DNA of 64,000 nucleotides from Paenibacillus apiarius (GCF_017052585.1 NZ_JAFFHZ010000001.1:4650001-4714000), one strand, 5' to 3'. Counted from the first letter of the stretch, positions 9,503 through 18,624 are shown. Numbers and translations are program-made. Notes: generated by a model not told the origin, from the letters alone.

Positions 9503-10405
9503 ATGATGAACGACCAGGCGCAGGCATTGCGAAAATTAGTGCAAAGAAAGCGGTCTGATGCGAACGATTCGCCGCCGCCCGGGCATCCGAAGTCAGGCGG
9601 AGCACGGGTCATTACCGTAACGAGCGGAAAGGGCGGTGTAGGGAAATCCAACTTTACTTTGAATTTTGCTCTATCGCTGCAGGAAGCGGGGTATCGCACG
9701 CTCGTCTTTGACGCTGATATCGGCATGGCGAACATCGATGTCCTTCTCGGAAGTCCCGCATCGGCGAATCTGGCGCATGTCGTGCAGCAGCGCAAGTCGC
9801 TGCAGGACATTATCCAGATTGGGCCTCTGGGCATGCATTACATTCCAGGCGGTTCAGGGTTTCAAGATTTGCTGGAGCTGCCTTCCGAGCAAATTGACCG
9901 GTTGCTCATCGAGATGGAGAGCTGGTCCGAACGTTATGACATCATCTTGTTTGATACTGGAGCCGGTCTGAGCAAAGAAACGATTCGCTTTATTTTGGCA
10001 GCGGATGAAACGTTTGTGGTGACGACCCCTGAGCCGACGGCAATCGCGGATGCTTATGCTTTAATCAAAATTGTGAACGGCATGGGTCACGGCACCAGCT
10101 TCAGGCTAATCATCAATCGGGCGGCCGATTGGAAAGAAGGCAGCCAGACCGCTGAACGGCTAGCGTCTGTCGCCCGGCGGTTCTTGCAGCAATCGATACC
10201 GACATTGGGCGTTCTGTATGATGATCCCCATGTCATGCAAGCCGTGAAGAAGCAAACGCCATTCTGCTTGCTGTATCCGCAGAGCAAGGCGTCCCTACAA
10301 ATCCGCGAGCTTGCGAAATCCTATATCAACGGCTCGGATCCGGTGGAACCGAACGGCGGAGTGAAGCAATTTATTCGAAATTGGCTGCGGCGCTGGTCAT
10401 CATAG
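9503..10405 (+). CDS. flhG: MinD-like ATPase FlhG (YlxH)
   Basis: FlhG is a MinD/ParA-type ATPase that controls flagellar number and placement and, in Bacillus, helps C-ring assembly with FliM/FliY. Residues 4-10 (DQAQALR) are the conserved FlhF-activating motif. The deviant Walker A GKGGVGKS lies at residues 42-49, followed by DADIGMANIDVLLG and a switch region FDTGAGLS. The C-terminus (IRNWLRRW) fits a membrane-binding amphipathic helix. It follows flhF after three bases and has a GGAG ribosome site. Length is 300 aa, normal. Confidence 0.95.
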   Translation: MMNDQAQALRKLVQRKRSDANDSPPPGHPKSGGARVITVTSGKGGVGKSNFTLNFALSLQEAGYRTLVFDADIGMANIDVLLGSPASANLAHVVQQRKSLQDIIQIGPLGMHYIPGGSGFQDLLELPSEQIDRLLIEMESWSERYDIILFDTGAGLSKETIRFILAADETFVVTTPEPTAIADAYALIKIVNGMGHGTSFRLIINRAADWKEGSQTAERLASVARRFLQQSIPTLGVLYDDPHVMQAVKKQTPFCLLYPQSKASLQIRELAKSYINGSDPVEPNGGVKQFIRNWLRRWSS

Positions 10406-10482
10406 AGAGATGCCCACACAATAAGTGCGTGTTCAAAAAGAGATCGAATTGGACAACCCCTAGCAATGGAGCGTGATGAGAA

Positions 10483-11817
10483 TTGGCAACGAAGAAGAGA
10501 GTGCTTGTCGTGGACGACTCGGCCTTCATGCGAACCATTATTTCGGATTTAATTGTACAGGATCCTGCTTTCGAGATTGCGGGCACAGCCCGTCACGGAC
10601 TGGAAGCGGTGGAGAAAGTAAAGGAATTAAAGCCTGATGCGGTAACGCTTGATGTGGAAATGCCCGTCCAAAATGGACTCGAGGCGCTGCGTCATATTAT
10701 GGCTGAGTCGCCTACGCCGGTAATCATGTTATCAAGCTTGACCGAAGAAGGACGTTCGGAGACGTTATCCGCCTTGGAATATGGCGCATTTGACTTCGTA
10801 TGCAAGCCTAGTCCGGCAGGAGGCACCGGAGATATTTACAAGGTAGGCGAAATGCTAATCGAGAAGCTGCATACAGCGATTGCTTCCGAGGAGCGAAGAC
10901 GGCAGCTCGAGCAGCTGCGGCAGCAGAGGCTCGCGAGGGAGTCGTCCCTCACCGCCGCCAAAGCCAAGGAGGCATCCCGCTCGATTCCGCGTGAGAAGCA
11001 GCCGTTGCCTCCACCGGCTAGAAGCCGTACGGCTGCGCACAACCTCGAGGACACGATGCCGAGCAGGCAGGCAAGGAAGGCGGTTCCTCCAAGCTTGCAT
11101 GAGTATCGTGCGGGAGAAGGGCTGGATACTCGGCACCGCTCTATGAAGCCTGTCGCGGATACCGCTGCGGGGGCGAAGCCGGAATCCCGAACCGGCGTGG
11201 GGAAGTCTGGAGTCGGAGCGGCGAAAGGGCGAGCAGCTTCCTTCGAGCATATCGTGGCGATTGGAACGTCGACCGGCGGACCGCGCGCGTTAAAGCAGCT
11301 GCTGACGGATCTGCCGCAGGGTTTGGGGGCTCCGATTCTCATCGTTCAGCATATGCCGCCGAATTTTACCAAGTCGCTGGCCGAGCGATTAAATACATAC
11401 AGCGAACTAGAGGTCAGAGAAGCTCAAGATGGGGACGTCTTGCAAGCGGACGTTGCGTATATCGCTCCTGGCGGTTTGCACATGACGGTCACCAAAAAAA
11501 CCGATGGCAACTATGCCATTTCATTAAATAAATCCGAACCGCGCTCCGGTCATCGTCCTTCCGTTGACATATTATTCGAGTCGCTGTTGCCGCTGCGCCA
11601 GCTTGAGCGCCATATCGTGCTCTTAACCGGGATGGGAAGCGACGGTGCCCGAATGATGCGCCGCTTGGCCGATGATGGCGTAACTTCCACCTTCGTGGAG
11701 AGTGAAGATAGCTGTGTCGTATTCGGCATGCCGCGTGCGGCCATCGAGCTCGGGTGTGTGTCGCATGTCCTTCCATTGAAGGACATGGCGGGCGCTATCA
11801 TGAACGCGGTGAAATGA
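10483..11817 (+). CDS. cheB: Chemotaxis methylesterase/deamidase CheB
   Basis: CheB removes methyl groups from chemoreceptor glutamates and deamidates glutamines, resetting sensitivity after CheA phosphorylates it. The receiver domain (about residues 1-125) has D11/D12 and phospho-acceptor D57. The C-terminal methylesterase domain starts near residue 254 and carries the triad S263 (GTSTGG), H290 (VQHMPP) and D387 (GMGSDG). The linker between the domains (about residues 135-250) is unusually long and charged, rich in Arg, Ala and Pro. The only plausible start is a TTG at 10483 with GGAG upstream. Length is 444 aa against about 350 in many homologues; the extra length is the linker. Confidence 0.95.
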   Translation: MATKKRVLVVDDSAFMRTIISDLIVQDPAFEIAGTARHGLEAVEKVKELKPDAVTLDVEMPVQNGLEALRHIMAESPTPVIMLSSLTEEGRSETLSALEYGAFDFVCKPSPAGGTGDIYKVGEMLIEKLHTAIASEERRRQLEQLRQQRLARESSLTAAKAKEASRSIPREKQPLPPPARSRTAAHNLEDTMPSRQARKAVPPSLHEYRAGEGLDTRHRSMKPVADTAAGAKPESRTGVGKSGVGAAKGRAASFEHIVAIGTSTGGPRALKQLLTDLPQGLGAPILIVQHMPPNFTKSLAERLNTYSELEVREAQDGDVLQADVAYIAPGGLHMTVTKKTDGNYAISLNKSEPRSGHRPSVDILFESLLPLRQLERHIVLLTGMGSDGARMMRRLADDGVTSTFVESEDSCVVFGMPRAAIELGCVSHVLPLKDMAGAIMNAVK

Positions 11818-11858
11818 AGACGCAAAGTAGTGCAAATCGTTAAAGGGGGTGTTCGAGC

Positions 11859-13943
11859 ATGGATTTAAACCAGTATCTATCCATGTTTATTGACGAAGCG
11901 AACGACCATTTGCAAGCGTTGAACGAGCACATGCTAGAGTTAGAGAATCAGCCGGACGATGTCAGCATTGTTCAAGTCATCTTCCGTTCCGCTCACACAT
12001 TAAAAGGGATGTCGGCAACGATGGGCTTTGAAGACTTGGCATCCTTAACCCATCAGATGGAAAATGTGCTTGATATGGTGCGCAACCATCAGCTATCGAT
12101 GGATGAATTCATCTTCGATACGCTCTTCCGCAGCTTGGACGCGCTGGAAGCGATGGTTGGAGACATTACGAACGGCGGTGAGGGAAAGGCGGATGTGACT
12201 ACGATTGTCGCTTCGCTGCAATCCATCGTGTCGGGGGATTACAAGAAAGAAAAGGCTGCTGGCGGCTCCGCATCCGAGGAAGCGGAGCCAGGCGAAAGCG
12301 ATAGCCTGGACGAGTTCCAGCGCAGCATTTTGGAACAATCGCTTGAAGCGGGGATGCACGTCTATCATATCCGGGTCGAGCTGAGAGAGGACTGCGTGCT
12401 GAAAGCCGCCCGGGCCTATATGGTATTTCAAGTGCTTAGCGAGCACGGGGAAGTGGTAAAATCCGCACCGCCGGCTCAGGATATCGAGCAGGACAAGTTC
12501 GACAGCGGCTTCTCCATCTTTTTTGTCAGTCAGACCGAGGAGAAGCAGCTTAAGCAAGAAATCGGGCAAGTGTCCGAGCTTGAGTCAGTGGTCATCAAAG
12601 ATATGACACTGGAAGATGTGCGCCACTGGAATCAGCGTATGGATGAAGTCCATGCGTCAGCCAAAGAAACGGCGGCTGCAGCGCAGCCAGCCGCAGAGCA
12701 AGACAAGCCGAAGCCTGCACCGCCAGCCAGCACGACGCGGGATGCCGCAAAAAAAGGAGCCGCGTCGCCCGCACCGAATAAGGCGGTTCAGAATCGCACG
12801 ATTCGGGTGGATATCGAGCGGTTGGATGTGCTGATGAACTTATTAAGCGAGATGCTTATCGATCGCGTGCGTCTGGAGCAACTGGCAGGCGAGCTGAAGG
12901 AGCACGATCTGACAGAAACGGTAGAGCATTTAGTGCGTGTCAGCTCAGACTTGCAAAACATCGTCTTGAAGATGCGGATGGTTCCGGTGGATGTCGTATT
13001 CAGCCGCTTCCCGCGCATGGTCCGCGACTTGGCGAAATCACTTGACAAAAAAGTCGATTTCATTATTACGGGCGCCGATACGGAGTTGGATCGGACCGTC
13101 ATCGATGAAATTGGCGACCCGCTTGTGCATTTGCTGCGGAATGCAGTCGACCATGGCGTCGAGTCCATCGATGAGCGCATTGCGAAGGGCAAACCGGAGA
13201 CCGGCACGGTGCAATTGCGTGCGTACCAAAGCGGAAACCATGTCTTCATCGAAATTGAGGAAGACGGCCACGGCATTGACCGTGACAAAATCTTGAGCAA
13301 GGCGATAAAGAACGGTATTGTCAACCCGGACAAAGCGGATTCTCTTAGCGATGAGCAAGTGTACCAGCTGCTGTTCGCTTCCGGATTCAGCACGGCGGAA
13401 AAAGTATCCGACGTCTCCGGACGCGGAGTGGGCCTGGACGTGGTGAAATCCAAAATTGCGTCGCTCGGCGGCCATGTCGTTATCGAATCGAAGCTGGGGC
13501 AAGGCACGACCTTCATCGTTCAGCTTCCGCTTACGCTTTCAATCTTATCGGCGATGCTGTTCCAGCTGGGCAGCGAAAAGTATGCGATTCCGTTAACCTC
13601 TATTGTGGAGACAGGATTGGTACAGAAAGACGATATTCGCCGGCTTCATGGCGGCATTCGCATGATTGATTACCGCGATAGCGTCATTCCGCTCTTATCG
13701 CTGAGCAGCCTGTTCGATTGCACCAGCTATTCCGACATGGATGAAGATGAGATCGAGATTATTATCATTCGCAAAGGGGAGCGCTTAGCAGCGCTTGCCG
13801 TCGACGACTTCGTCGGTCAAAGCGAAATTGTGCTAAAGCCGCTTGGCAACTACTTAAAGAACACACCGGGCATTTCGGGCGCGACGATTATGGGAGATGG
13901 GCAAGTCGCATTGATCATCGATACGAACGCGTTGCTTAAATAA
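11859..13943 (+). CDS. cheA: Chemotaxis histidine kinase CheA
   Basis: CheA is the receptor-coupled kinase that phosphorylates CheY and CheB. Five domains are readable in the 694 residues: P1 phosphotransfer with H46 in AHTLKGMSATMGFE; P2 response-regulator docking (about 150-260); P3 dimerisation helices (RLDVLMNLLSEMLIDRVRLE); P4 ATPase with the N box HLLRNAVDHGVE and glycine motifs DGHGID and GRGVGLDVV; and P5, the CheW-like receptor coupling domain. An Ala/Pro/Lys-rich linker joins P2 and P3. A ribosome site AAAGGGGG precedes the ATG. cheW follows after 42 bases. Confidence 0.97.
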   Translation: MDLNQYLSMFIDEANDHLQALNEHMLELENQPDDVSIVQVIFRSAHTLKGMSATMGFEDLASLTHQMENVLDMVRNHQLSMDEFIFDTLFRSLDALEAMVGDITNGGEGKADVTTIVASLQSIVSGDYKKEKAAGGSASEEAEPGESDSLDEFQRSILEQSLEAGMHVYHIRVELREDCVLKAARAYMVFQVLSEHGEVVKSAPPAQDIEQDKFDSGFSIFFVSQTEEKQLKQEIGQVSELESVVIKDMTLEDVRHWNQRMDEVHASAKETAAAAQPAAEQDKPKPAPPASTTRDAAKKGAASPAPNKAVQNRTIRVDIERLDVLMNLLSEMLIDRVRLEQLAGELKEHDLTETVEHLVRVSSDLQNIVLKMRMVPVDVVFSRFPRMVRDLAKSLDKKVDFIITGADTELDRTVIDEIGDPLVHLLRNAVDHGVESIDERIAKGKPETGTVQLRAYQSGNHVFIEIEEDGHGIDRDKILSKAIKNGIVNPDKADSLSDEQVYQLLFASGFSTAEKVSDVSGRGVGLDVVKSKIASLGGHVVIESKLGQGTTFIVQLPLTLSILSAMLFQLGSEKYAIPLTSIVETGLVQKDDIRRLHGGIRMIDYRDSVIPLLSLSSLFDCTSYSDMDEDEIEIIIIRKGERLAALAVDDFVGQSEIVLKPLGNYLKNTPGISGATIMGDGQVALIIDTNALLK

Positions 13944-13985
13944 GAGTGTCTACTTGTTGCATATCAAGCTTAAGGAGGATACGAC

Positions 13986-14447
13986 ATGGCAGAGGAAATT
14001 AAAGTCGTTGTCTTTACGTTGGGACAGGAAGAGTACGGTATTGAAGTGGAAAAGGTGAAGACGATCGAGCGCATGATGCCGATTACCCGCGTTCCAAAGA
14101 CGTTTGATTTCATTAAAGGCGTTATCAATCTCCGCGGCGTAGTCGTGCCTGTCATTGAACTGCGCGGCCGATTCGGGATGGCTGAAGCAGAGCATACGGA
14201 TCAGACGCGAGTCATTATCGTCGCGCATGATGAAATGGAAGTCGGCTTCATCGTTGACAGCGCGAGTGACGTCATCGATATTACCTCAGATGATATCGAG
14301 CCAGCTCCTGAAGTCGTCGGAGGCATTCAAGCGAAATATTTGCGCGGCGTCGCCAAATTCGGGGATAATCGCTTATTGATTATGCTCAACTTGGCCGAAG
14401 TTTTAAATAAAAGTGAAATTATTAAGCTAGAACAGCTTGAGGCATAA
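13986..14447 (+). CDS. cheW: Chemotaxis coupling protein CheW
   Basis: CheW (153 aa) is the adaptor linking chemoreceptors to CheA in the signalling array. The sequence is a single CheW/SH3-like domain: FTLGQEEYGIEVEKVKTIER, then VPKTFDFIKGVINLRGVVVP and DLRGRF-type ELRGRFGM, followed by ILLLAEVL-like IMLNLAEVL at the end. A strong AAGGAGG ribosome site precedes the ATG. The cheC start codon lies a few bases past the stop. It lacks a receiver domain, so it is CheW rather than CheV. Confidence 0.97.
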   Translation: MAEEIKVVVFTLGQEEYGIEVEKVKTIERMMPITRVPKTFDFIKGVINLRGVVVPVIELRGRFGMAEAEHTDQTRVIIVAHDEMEVGFIVDSASDVIDITSDDIEPAPEVVGGIQAKYLRGVAKFGDNRLLIMLNLAEVLNKSEIIKLEQLEA

Positions 14448-14451
14448 AGCC

Positions 14452-15072
14452 GTGCATTTGTACGAACGCCTCGAAGATTTCAAGATGGATGTGTTAAAGG
14501 AAGTGGGCAATATTGGTGCCGGCAACGCCGCAACGGCCCTCTCCCATCTCCTTAACCGTCCGATCGACATGGCGGTTCCTAAAGTAAGGCTGGTCCCGTT
14601 TGAGTGCATTGCCGATGAAGTAGGGGGCGCTGAACAGATTGTGATAGCCATCTACTTTCGTGTGGAGGGCGAAGCATCAAGTCATCTCTTTTTTATGTTT
14701 GAACTGGAACCGGCAAAGAAGCTGTTGTCGAATTTGGAATTCTTCCCTGCGGGAGAGGAACAAGCGTTCTCGGAAATGGAAATATCCGCGCTATCCGAGA
14801 TTGGCAACATTTTAGCCGGGTCGTATTTGTCTTCCCTGGCAGATTTCACCCGTCTGTCGATGTCGCCGACCGTGCCGCAACTGGCGATAGACATGGCAGG
14901 GGCCGTGCTGAACTATGGCATTTTGCAATATGGGGAGATGGGAGACAGTGCACTATTAATCGATACGAAGTTTTTGGAAGGCTGCGATGAAGTGCAAGGA
15001 ACCTTTTTCTTAATACCTGACCCGGACTCTTTTTCAAAAATATTTGCTGCATTGGGAGTGCCATTCGAATGA
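14452..15072 (+). CDS. cheC: CheY-P phosphatase CheC
   Basis: CheC dephosphorylates CheY-P and, by binding CheY-P and CheD, forms a feedback loop in Bacillus-type adaptation. Both phosphatase signatures are intact: DVLKEVGNIGAGNAATALS near residue 15 and SALSEIGN near residue 112. I chose the GTG at 14452 (206 aa) because GAGG lies nine bases before it; a TTG at 14437 inside cheW would add five residues. It has no FliN domain, which separates it from FliY. The stop overlaps the cheD start by four bases, matching the physical CheC-CheD partnership. Confidence 0.93.
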   Translation: MHLYERLEDFKMDVLKEVGNIGAGNAATALSHLLNRPIDMAVPKVRLVPFECIADEVGGAEQIVIAIYFRVEGEASSHLFFMFELEPAKKLLSNLEFFPAGEEQAFSEMEISALSEIGNILAGSYLSSLADFTRLSMSPTVPQLAIDMAGAVLNYGILQYGEMGDSALLIDTKFLEGCDEVQGTFFLIPDPDSFSKIFAALGVPFE

Positions 15073-15563
15073 TTGAAGAGTCCACGGTTGTTAAAGTCGG
15101 CATGGCCGATTTGAATGTGTGCCTTACAGGCTCCATACGCACGACCGGTTTAGGCTCTTGTGTCGGATTGACTTTGTATGACCCCGTTGCCCATATTGCC
15201 GGCATGGCGCATGTCATGCTGCCATCTTCGGACATTGCACGCGATGGCGTGCGCAACATTGCGAAATATGCCGACACTGCTGTTCCTGAACTGATTCGAC
15301 GTATGACGCTGGAGGGAGCCAAATTAACACGATTGCAAGCAAAAATGGCGGGAGGCGCGCAAATGTTTGCGTTCGCATCGAACAATGACATGATGCGCAT
15401 CGGACCGCGTAATGTGGAATCATGCAAGCAGATGCTGCTAACACACGGTATACCCTTATTGGCAGAGGATACAGGCGGAAATTACGGTCGTACAATTGAA
15501 TTGCGCTGCGGAGATGGTATGTTGAATATTCGCAGTGTGCAGATGGGTGTAAAGGAAATATAA
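15069..15563 (+). CDS. cheD: Chemoreceptor glutamine deamidase CheD
   Basis: CheD deamidates receptor glutamines to glutamate and is sequestered by CheC when CheY-P is high. The 164-residue protein carries the catalytic cysteine in TTGLGSCVGLTLYDP (about C34) and the conserved histidine in GMAHVMLPSS, with the downstream KMAGGAQMF stretch. Translation is probably coupled to cheC through an ATGA overlap. Length and motifs are standard. Confidence 0.96.
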   Translation: MIEESTVVKVGMADLNVCLTGSIRTTGLGSCVGLTLYDPVAHIAGMAHVMLPSSDIARDGVRNIAKYADTAVPELIRRMTLEGAKLTRLQAKMAGGAQMFAFASNNDMMRIGPRNVESCKQMLLTHGIPLLAEDTGGNYGRTIELRCGDGMLNIRSVQMGVKEI

Positions 15564-15566
15564 GCC

Positions 15567-15992
15567 ATGATAGGAACTATACGCTGGAATTTTATTTTTG
15601 GAGCCGTCGGATTTGTCATTACATTTTTTTCTTCTTGGAGCAACAACGTATGGACGACCAGCATCATAAGAGGAATCATTGCGTTTTGCATCTGGTTCGC
15701 GCTTGGATTCGCGCTTCGATTTATTGCCGGTATATTGCAGCAGCCGCAGCAGGAGCAAAGCTCGGTCCAAGAGACGGCTGACAAAGGACAGACGGTGGAT
15801 ATGACTACGCCGGATGAAAGCGATATGCTGCATGATTTGTTGCTGACGAAGCCTAGCGAAGAGAAGCAAGCCGATCGGGAAGACGATAACGGAAGCGCCT
15901 TTCAGCCGTTAAACCCGCCCAAGCTCGTGACCAAGCCGCAGATGGACGCGGAACAATTGGCACAAGCTGTTCGTCACCTGACACAAAAGTAA
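15567..15992 (+). CDS. Small membrane protein of unknown function between cheD and sigD
   Basis: I do not recognise a named family. The 141-residue product has two closely spaced hydrophobic segments (about residues 8-24 and 33-53), giving a membrane hairpin with a cytoplasmic tail of about 85 residues. The tail is acidic and Gln/Lys-rich, probably disordered, and ends in a short helix-prone stretch (DAEQLAQAVRHLTQK). The ATG lies three bases after the cheD stop and sigD follows 15 bases downstream, so it is part of the operon and is probably made together with SigD. A regulatory or assembly role in motility is only inference from position. Codon use looks like that of its neighbours. Confidence 0.72.
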   Translation: MIGTIRWNFIFGAVGFVITFFSSWSNNVWTTSIIRGIIAFCIWFALGFALRFIAGILQQPQQEQSSVQETADKGQTVDMTTPDESDMLHDLLLTKPSEEKQADREDDNGSAFQPLNPPKLVTKPQMDAEQLAQAVRHLTQK

Positions 15993-16007
15993 GGAGGCTG
16001 ACTGTCG

Positions 16008-16793
16008 GTGAGCGTACAGAAATTAAACCCGTGCTCCCATGTTGAGCTATGGGAACGTTGGAAAGAACATGGAGACCTTGACGCGAGAAAACAATTAATC
16101 GAAATTCATTTGCCCATCGTGGACTTTGTCTCAAATCGGCTTGCCGCCGGTTTGCCCCGCAATGTCAGTAAAGATGATCTCGCCAGTCACGGGGCGATGG
16201 GCCTGATCGATGCTATAGAGAAATTCGATCATCGCAGAGGATTGCAGTTCGAAACGTATGCTTCTTGGCGCGTCCGCGGGGCCATCTTGGACGGGCTCCG
16301 CCAAGGTGACTGGGTACCGCGCTCGGTTCGTGAGAAAGCAAAGAAAATCGAAGAAGCGTATCAACATTTGGAACAAAAATATTTGCGAACTGTAACCGAT
16401 GAAGAGATGAGCACGTATTTAAATATAGGCGAGAAAGAATTTCAAAGCATGGTACAGGATGTATCTATCATGTCCGTATGCTCTTTGGAGGACCCGATTC
16501 GGGAAGATGAGTCGGAGACGCGCATTTCTTTGTTAATCGATGAAAAGGCCAAAAACCCGGAAAGCAAAGTAAACGAGCATTACTTGAAAGAATCTTTGGT
16601 GCATGGCATTGATAAGCTGACAGAGAAAGAGCGTACTGTCATCTCGCTGTTCTATTATGAAGATTTATCGTTAAGCGAAATCGCCGAAGTCATGTCCTTG
16701 TCTCCATCCCGCATATCTCAGCTGCATTCCAAGGCGATTATGCGCCTCAGAACGACCCTGGAGAAACATAAGAGTATGTTGCTGGAAGCGTAA
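16008..16793 (+). CDS. sigD: RNA polymerase sigma factor SigD (motility, FliA-type)
   Basis: SigD is the alternative sigma factor for flagellin, chemoreceptor and autolysin genes. The 261-residue protein has sigma-70 regions 2 (HGAMGLIDAIEKFDHRRG and FETYASWRVRGAILDGLRQG), 3 and 4, where the helix-turn-helix is LSLSEIAEVMSLSPSRISQL. WVPRSVR after region 2 is typical of FliA/SigD. The start is a GTG at 16008 preceded by a perfect AAGGAGG at ten bases. As in B. subtilis it is encoded near the end of the fla/che operon, so its level depends on transcription reaching the distal part. Confidence 0.96.
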   Translation: MSVQKLNPCSHVELWERWKEHGDLDARKQLIEIHLPIVDFVSNRLAAGLPRNVSKDDLASHGAMGLIDAIEKFDHRRGLQFETYASWRVRGAILDGLRQGDWVPRSVREKAKKIEEAYQHLEQKYLRTVTDEEMSTYLNIGEKEFQSMVQDVSIMSVCSLEDPIREDESETRISLLIDEKAKNPESKVNEHYLKESLVHGIDKLTEKERTVISLFYYEDLSLSEIAEVMSLSPSRISQLHSKAIMRLRTTLEKHKSMLLEA

Positions 16794-16847
16794 TCAGGCA
16801 CTGGCTGGCGATGCTTAAAAATGAAAAGGCAGAAAGGGGGATTTTTC

Positions 16848-18254
16848 ATGAGTATGACGTTGGCCTTGGAACAGTATTTGGAAGTGACGGTTTCTGAGGA
16901 CAAGCTTCATGCCTATGTGCAGTTTGTTAAGTTCGATGCAGCATTTCAATGTACGGCAGAACAGTTGGAAACAATGCTCCACAGCAATGGCGTTCGATTC
17001 GGAATTCAGACGAAAGTGCTTCAAGAAATTGCATCTAATCCCAATGCTTTTGCACGTGGTGCAACGATGATTGCTCATGGAAAAGCACCCATAGCGGGTG
17101 AAGACGGACGAATCAATGTGTTGCTGCCGCAAAGAGATCGGGAGACGAAACCGGCTGAACTGGAAAATGGCACGGTCAACTTTAAAGAAGTCAAGCAGCT
17201 GGACAATGTAAAAAAGGGCCAAATCCTTGCAGAACGCATTCCGAGTAAAGAGGGAATACCCGGGATGGCAGTTACAGGCGAGGCGATTCCGCCGAGGAAA
17301 GTGCGCGAGGCCCGCTTCAAGGCAGGCAAAAACGTCGTCGTCGATTCGGAAGAGCGGGCGATGTACGCCGCGATTGACGGGCTGGTCTCGAAGATGGACA
17401 AGGACCGCATACATGTATTCCCCGTCTATGAAGTGAACGGGGATGTTGATTACCGGACCGGAAATATCGATTTCATCGGCACGATTGTCATTCGCGGCAA
17501 CGTGCTGACAGGATTCCGCGTTCAAGCCGCCGGCGATATCCGCGTATATGGCGGCGTCGAAGGCGCGGAGATTGAGGCCGCAGGCTGCGTCGAGATTAGC
17601 GGCGGCATCATCGCGGGAAACAAAGGATACGTCAAAGCAGGACAGCATGTAAAATGCACATTCATTCAAGAGGCAAATGTAATCGCTGCAACGGACGTCA
17701 TCGTATCGCAAAGTATTATGCATGCCAATATCCGCGCTAGCAGACAAGTAATTTGCAAAGGAACAAAAGGGCTTATTGTTGGGGGAATCATTCAGGCAGG
17801 AGATCGTGTCGTGGCACGCACGATTGGCAATACCATGTCGACGGCGACGACGATCGAGGTCGGAGTCTTGCCGGATTTGCGCAATGAACTAACAGAGCTG
17901 CGCGCGAAGCTGCGGGGCAGCATTGACAGCTTGGAGAAGACAGAGAAGGCCTTGCGCCTATTGGATCAGATGGCAGCAGCAGGTCAATTGACCGGAGAAA
18001 AGCTCGGAATGCGGATTAAGCTGAATTCGACAAAGAAGCAAGTGACGCAAGAGCAAAATGAAATTCGGGAACGCATGCTGGAAATTGAAAAGATGTTGGA
18101 AGAAACCGCGTTGGCTTCGGTCGATGTGATAAATGTGATATATGGCGGCTCGAAGATCGTAATCGGCCGCACCACACGCTTTATTAAGGATGCAGTGCAG
18201 CGTATCTCTCTCCGAATGTCTGAAGGCGAGATTGTGATGTCGACTTATTATTAA
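16848..18254 (+). CDS. DUF342/FapA-family protein
   Basis: This 468-residue protein belongs to the FapA/DUF342 group: an N-terminal alpha/beta region, a central right-handed beta-helix of Gly/Val/Ile repeats and a C-terminal coiled coil. The middle shows the characteristic DVDYRTGNIDFIGTIVIRGN, then GFRVQAAGDIRVYGGVEGAE and further rungs to about residue 330. The segment from about 345 to 415 is charged and heptad-like. It has no signal peptide. I chose the ATG at 16848 because of the GGGGG before it; an ATG nine codons earlier lacks one. Family members polymerise or act as scaffolds, but the biochemical role is not settled. Position after sigD suggests a motility or cell-surface function. 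Confidence 0.82.
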   Translation: MSMTLALEQYLEVTVSEDKLHAYVQFVKFDAAFQCTAEQLETMLHSNGVRFGIQTKVLQEIASNPNAFARGATMIAHGKAPIAGEDGRINVLLPQRDRETKPAELENGTVNFKEVKQLDNVKKGQILAERIPSKEGIPGMAVTGEAIPPRKVREARFKAGKNVVVDSEERAMYAAIDGLVSKMDKDRIHVFPVYEVNGDVDYRTGNIDFIGTIVIRGNVLTGFRVQAAGDIRVYGGVEGAEIEAAGCVEISGGIIAGNKGYVKAGQHVKCTFIQEANVIAATDVIVSQSIMHANIRASRQVICKGTKGLIVGGIIQAGDRVVARTIGNTMSTATTIEVGVLPDLRNELTELRAKLRGSIDSLEKTEKALRLLDQMAAAGQLTGEKLGMRIKLNSTKKQVTQEQNEIRERMLEIEKMLEETALASVDVINVIYGGSKIVIGRTTRFIKDAVQRISLRMSEGEIVMSTYY

Positions 18255-18291
18255 TGCGGCATGATTCAATGGAATCAGATGAGGTGATGGG

Positions 18292-18624
18292 ATGAATGTA
18301 AAGCCGGTGGAAATGCAGATCGCCATTCCGCGCACGCAGGATGCCTCGGCAATTCATCAACAGCTGCAGCAGCGCCCGCTCACAGAACAATCGCTGTTGA
18401 ATGAACAGGCGGAGAAGATGATTAAGAAATCAAGCCAGCGCAATGAAGAAGTGCAATCAGCGCAGGAAAGCCGCATTCGTGATCAGGAGAAAGAGGACAG
18501 ACCGGATTCGGAACGGGAACATTCCGAAGAACGGCACGAGGCCGCGCAAAATAGCGAAGCGCTTATAATTTCCAAGCCTGCGGAACATCCCTATAAAGGG
18601 AAGCATATCGATTTCATGTGTTAG
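18292..18624 (+). CDS. Hypothetical protein, Gln/Glu-rich, downstream of the DUF342 gene
   Basis: This 110-residue product has no domain I recognise. It is highly charged, with a Gln/Glu/Arg-rich central part predicted to be helical or disordered (about residues 35-90). A short tail, HPYKGKHIDFMC, looks like a conserved peptide rather than random sequence and could be a binding motif. There is no signal peptide or membrane segment. A GATGAGGTGATGGG stretch gives a good ribosome site. It is in the same direction as, and 37 bases after, the DUF342 gene and before the SwrB-like gene. I regard it as a real operon member; its function is unknown. Confidence 0.6.
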   Translation: MNVKPVEMQIAIPRTQDASAIHQQLQQRPLTEQSLLNEQAEKMIKKSSQRNEEVQSAQESRIRDQEKEDRPDSEREHSEERHEAAQNSEALIISKPAEHPYKGKHIDFMC

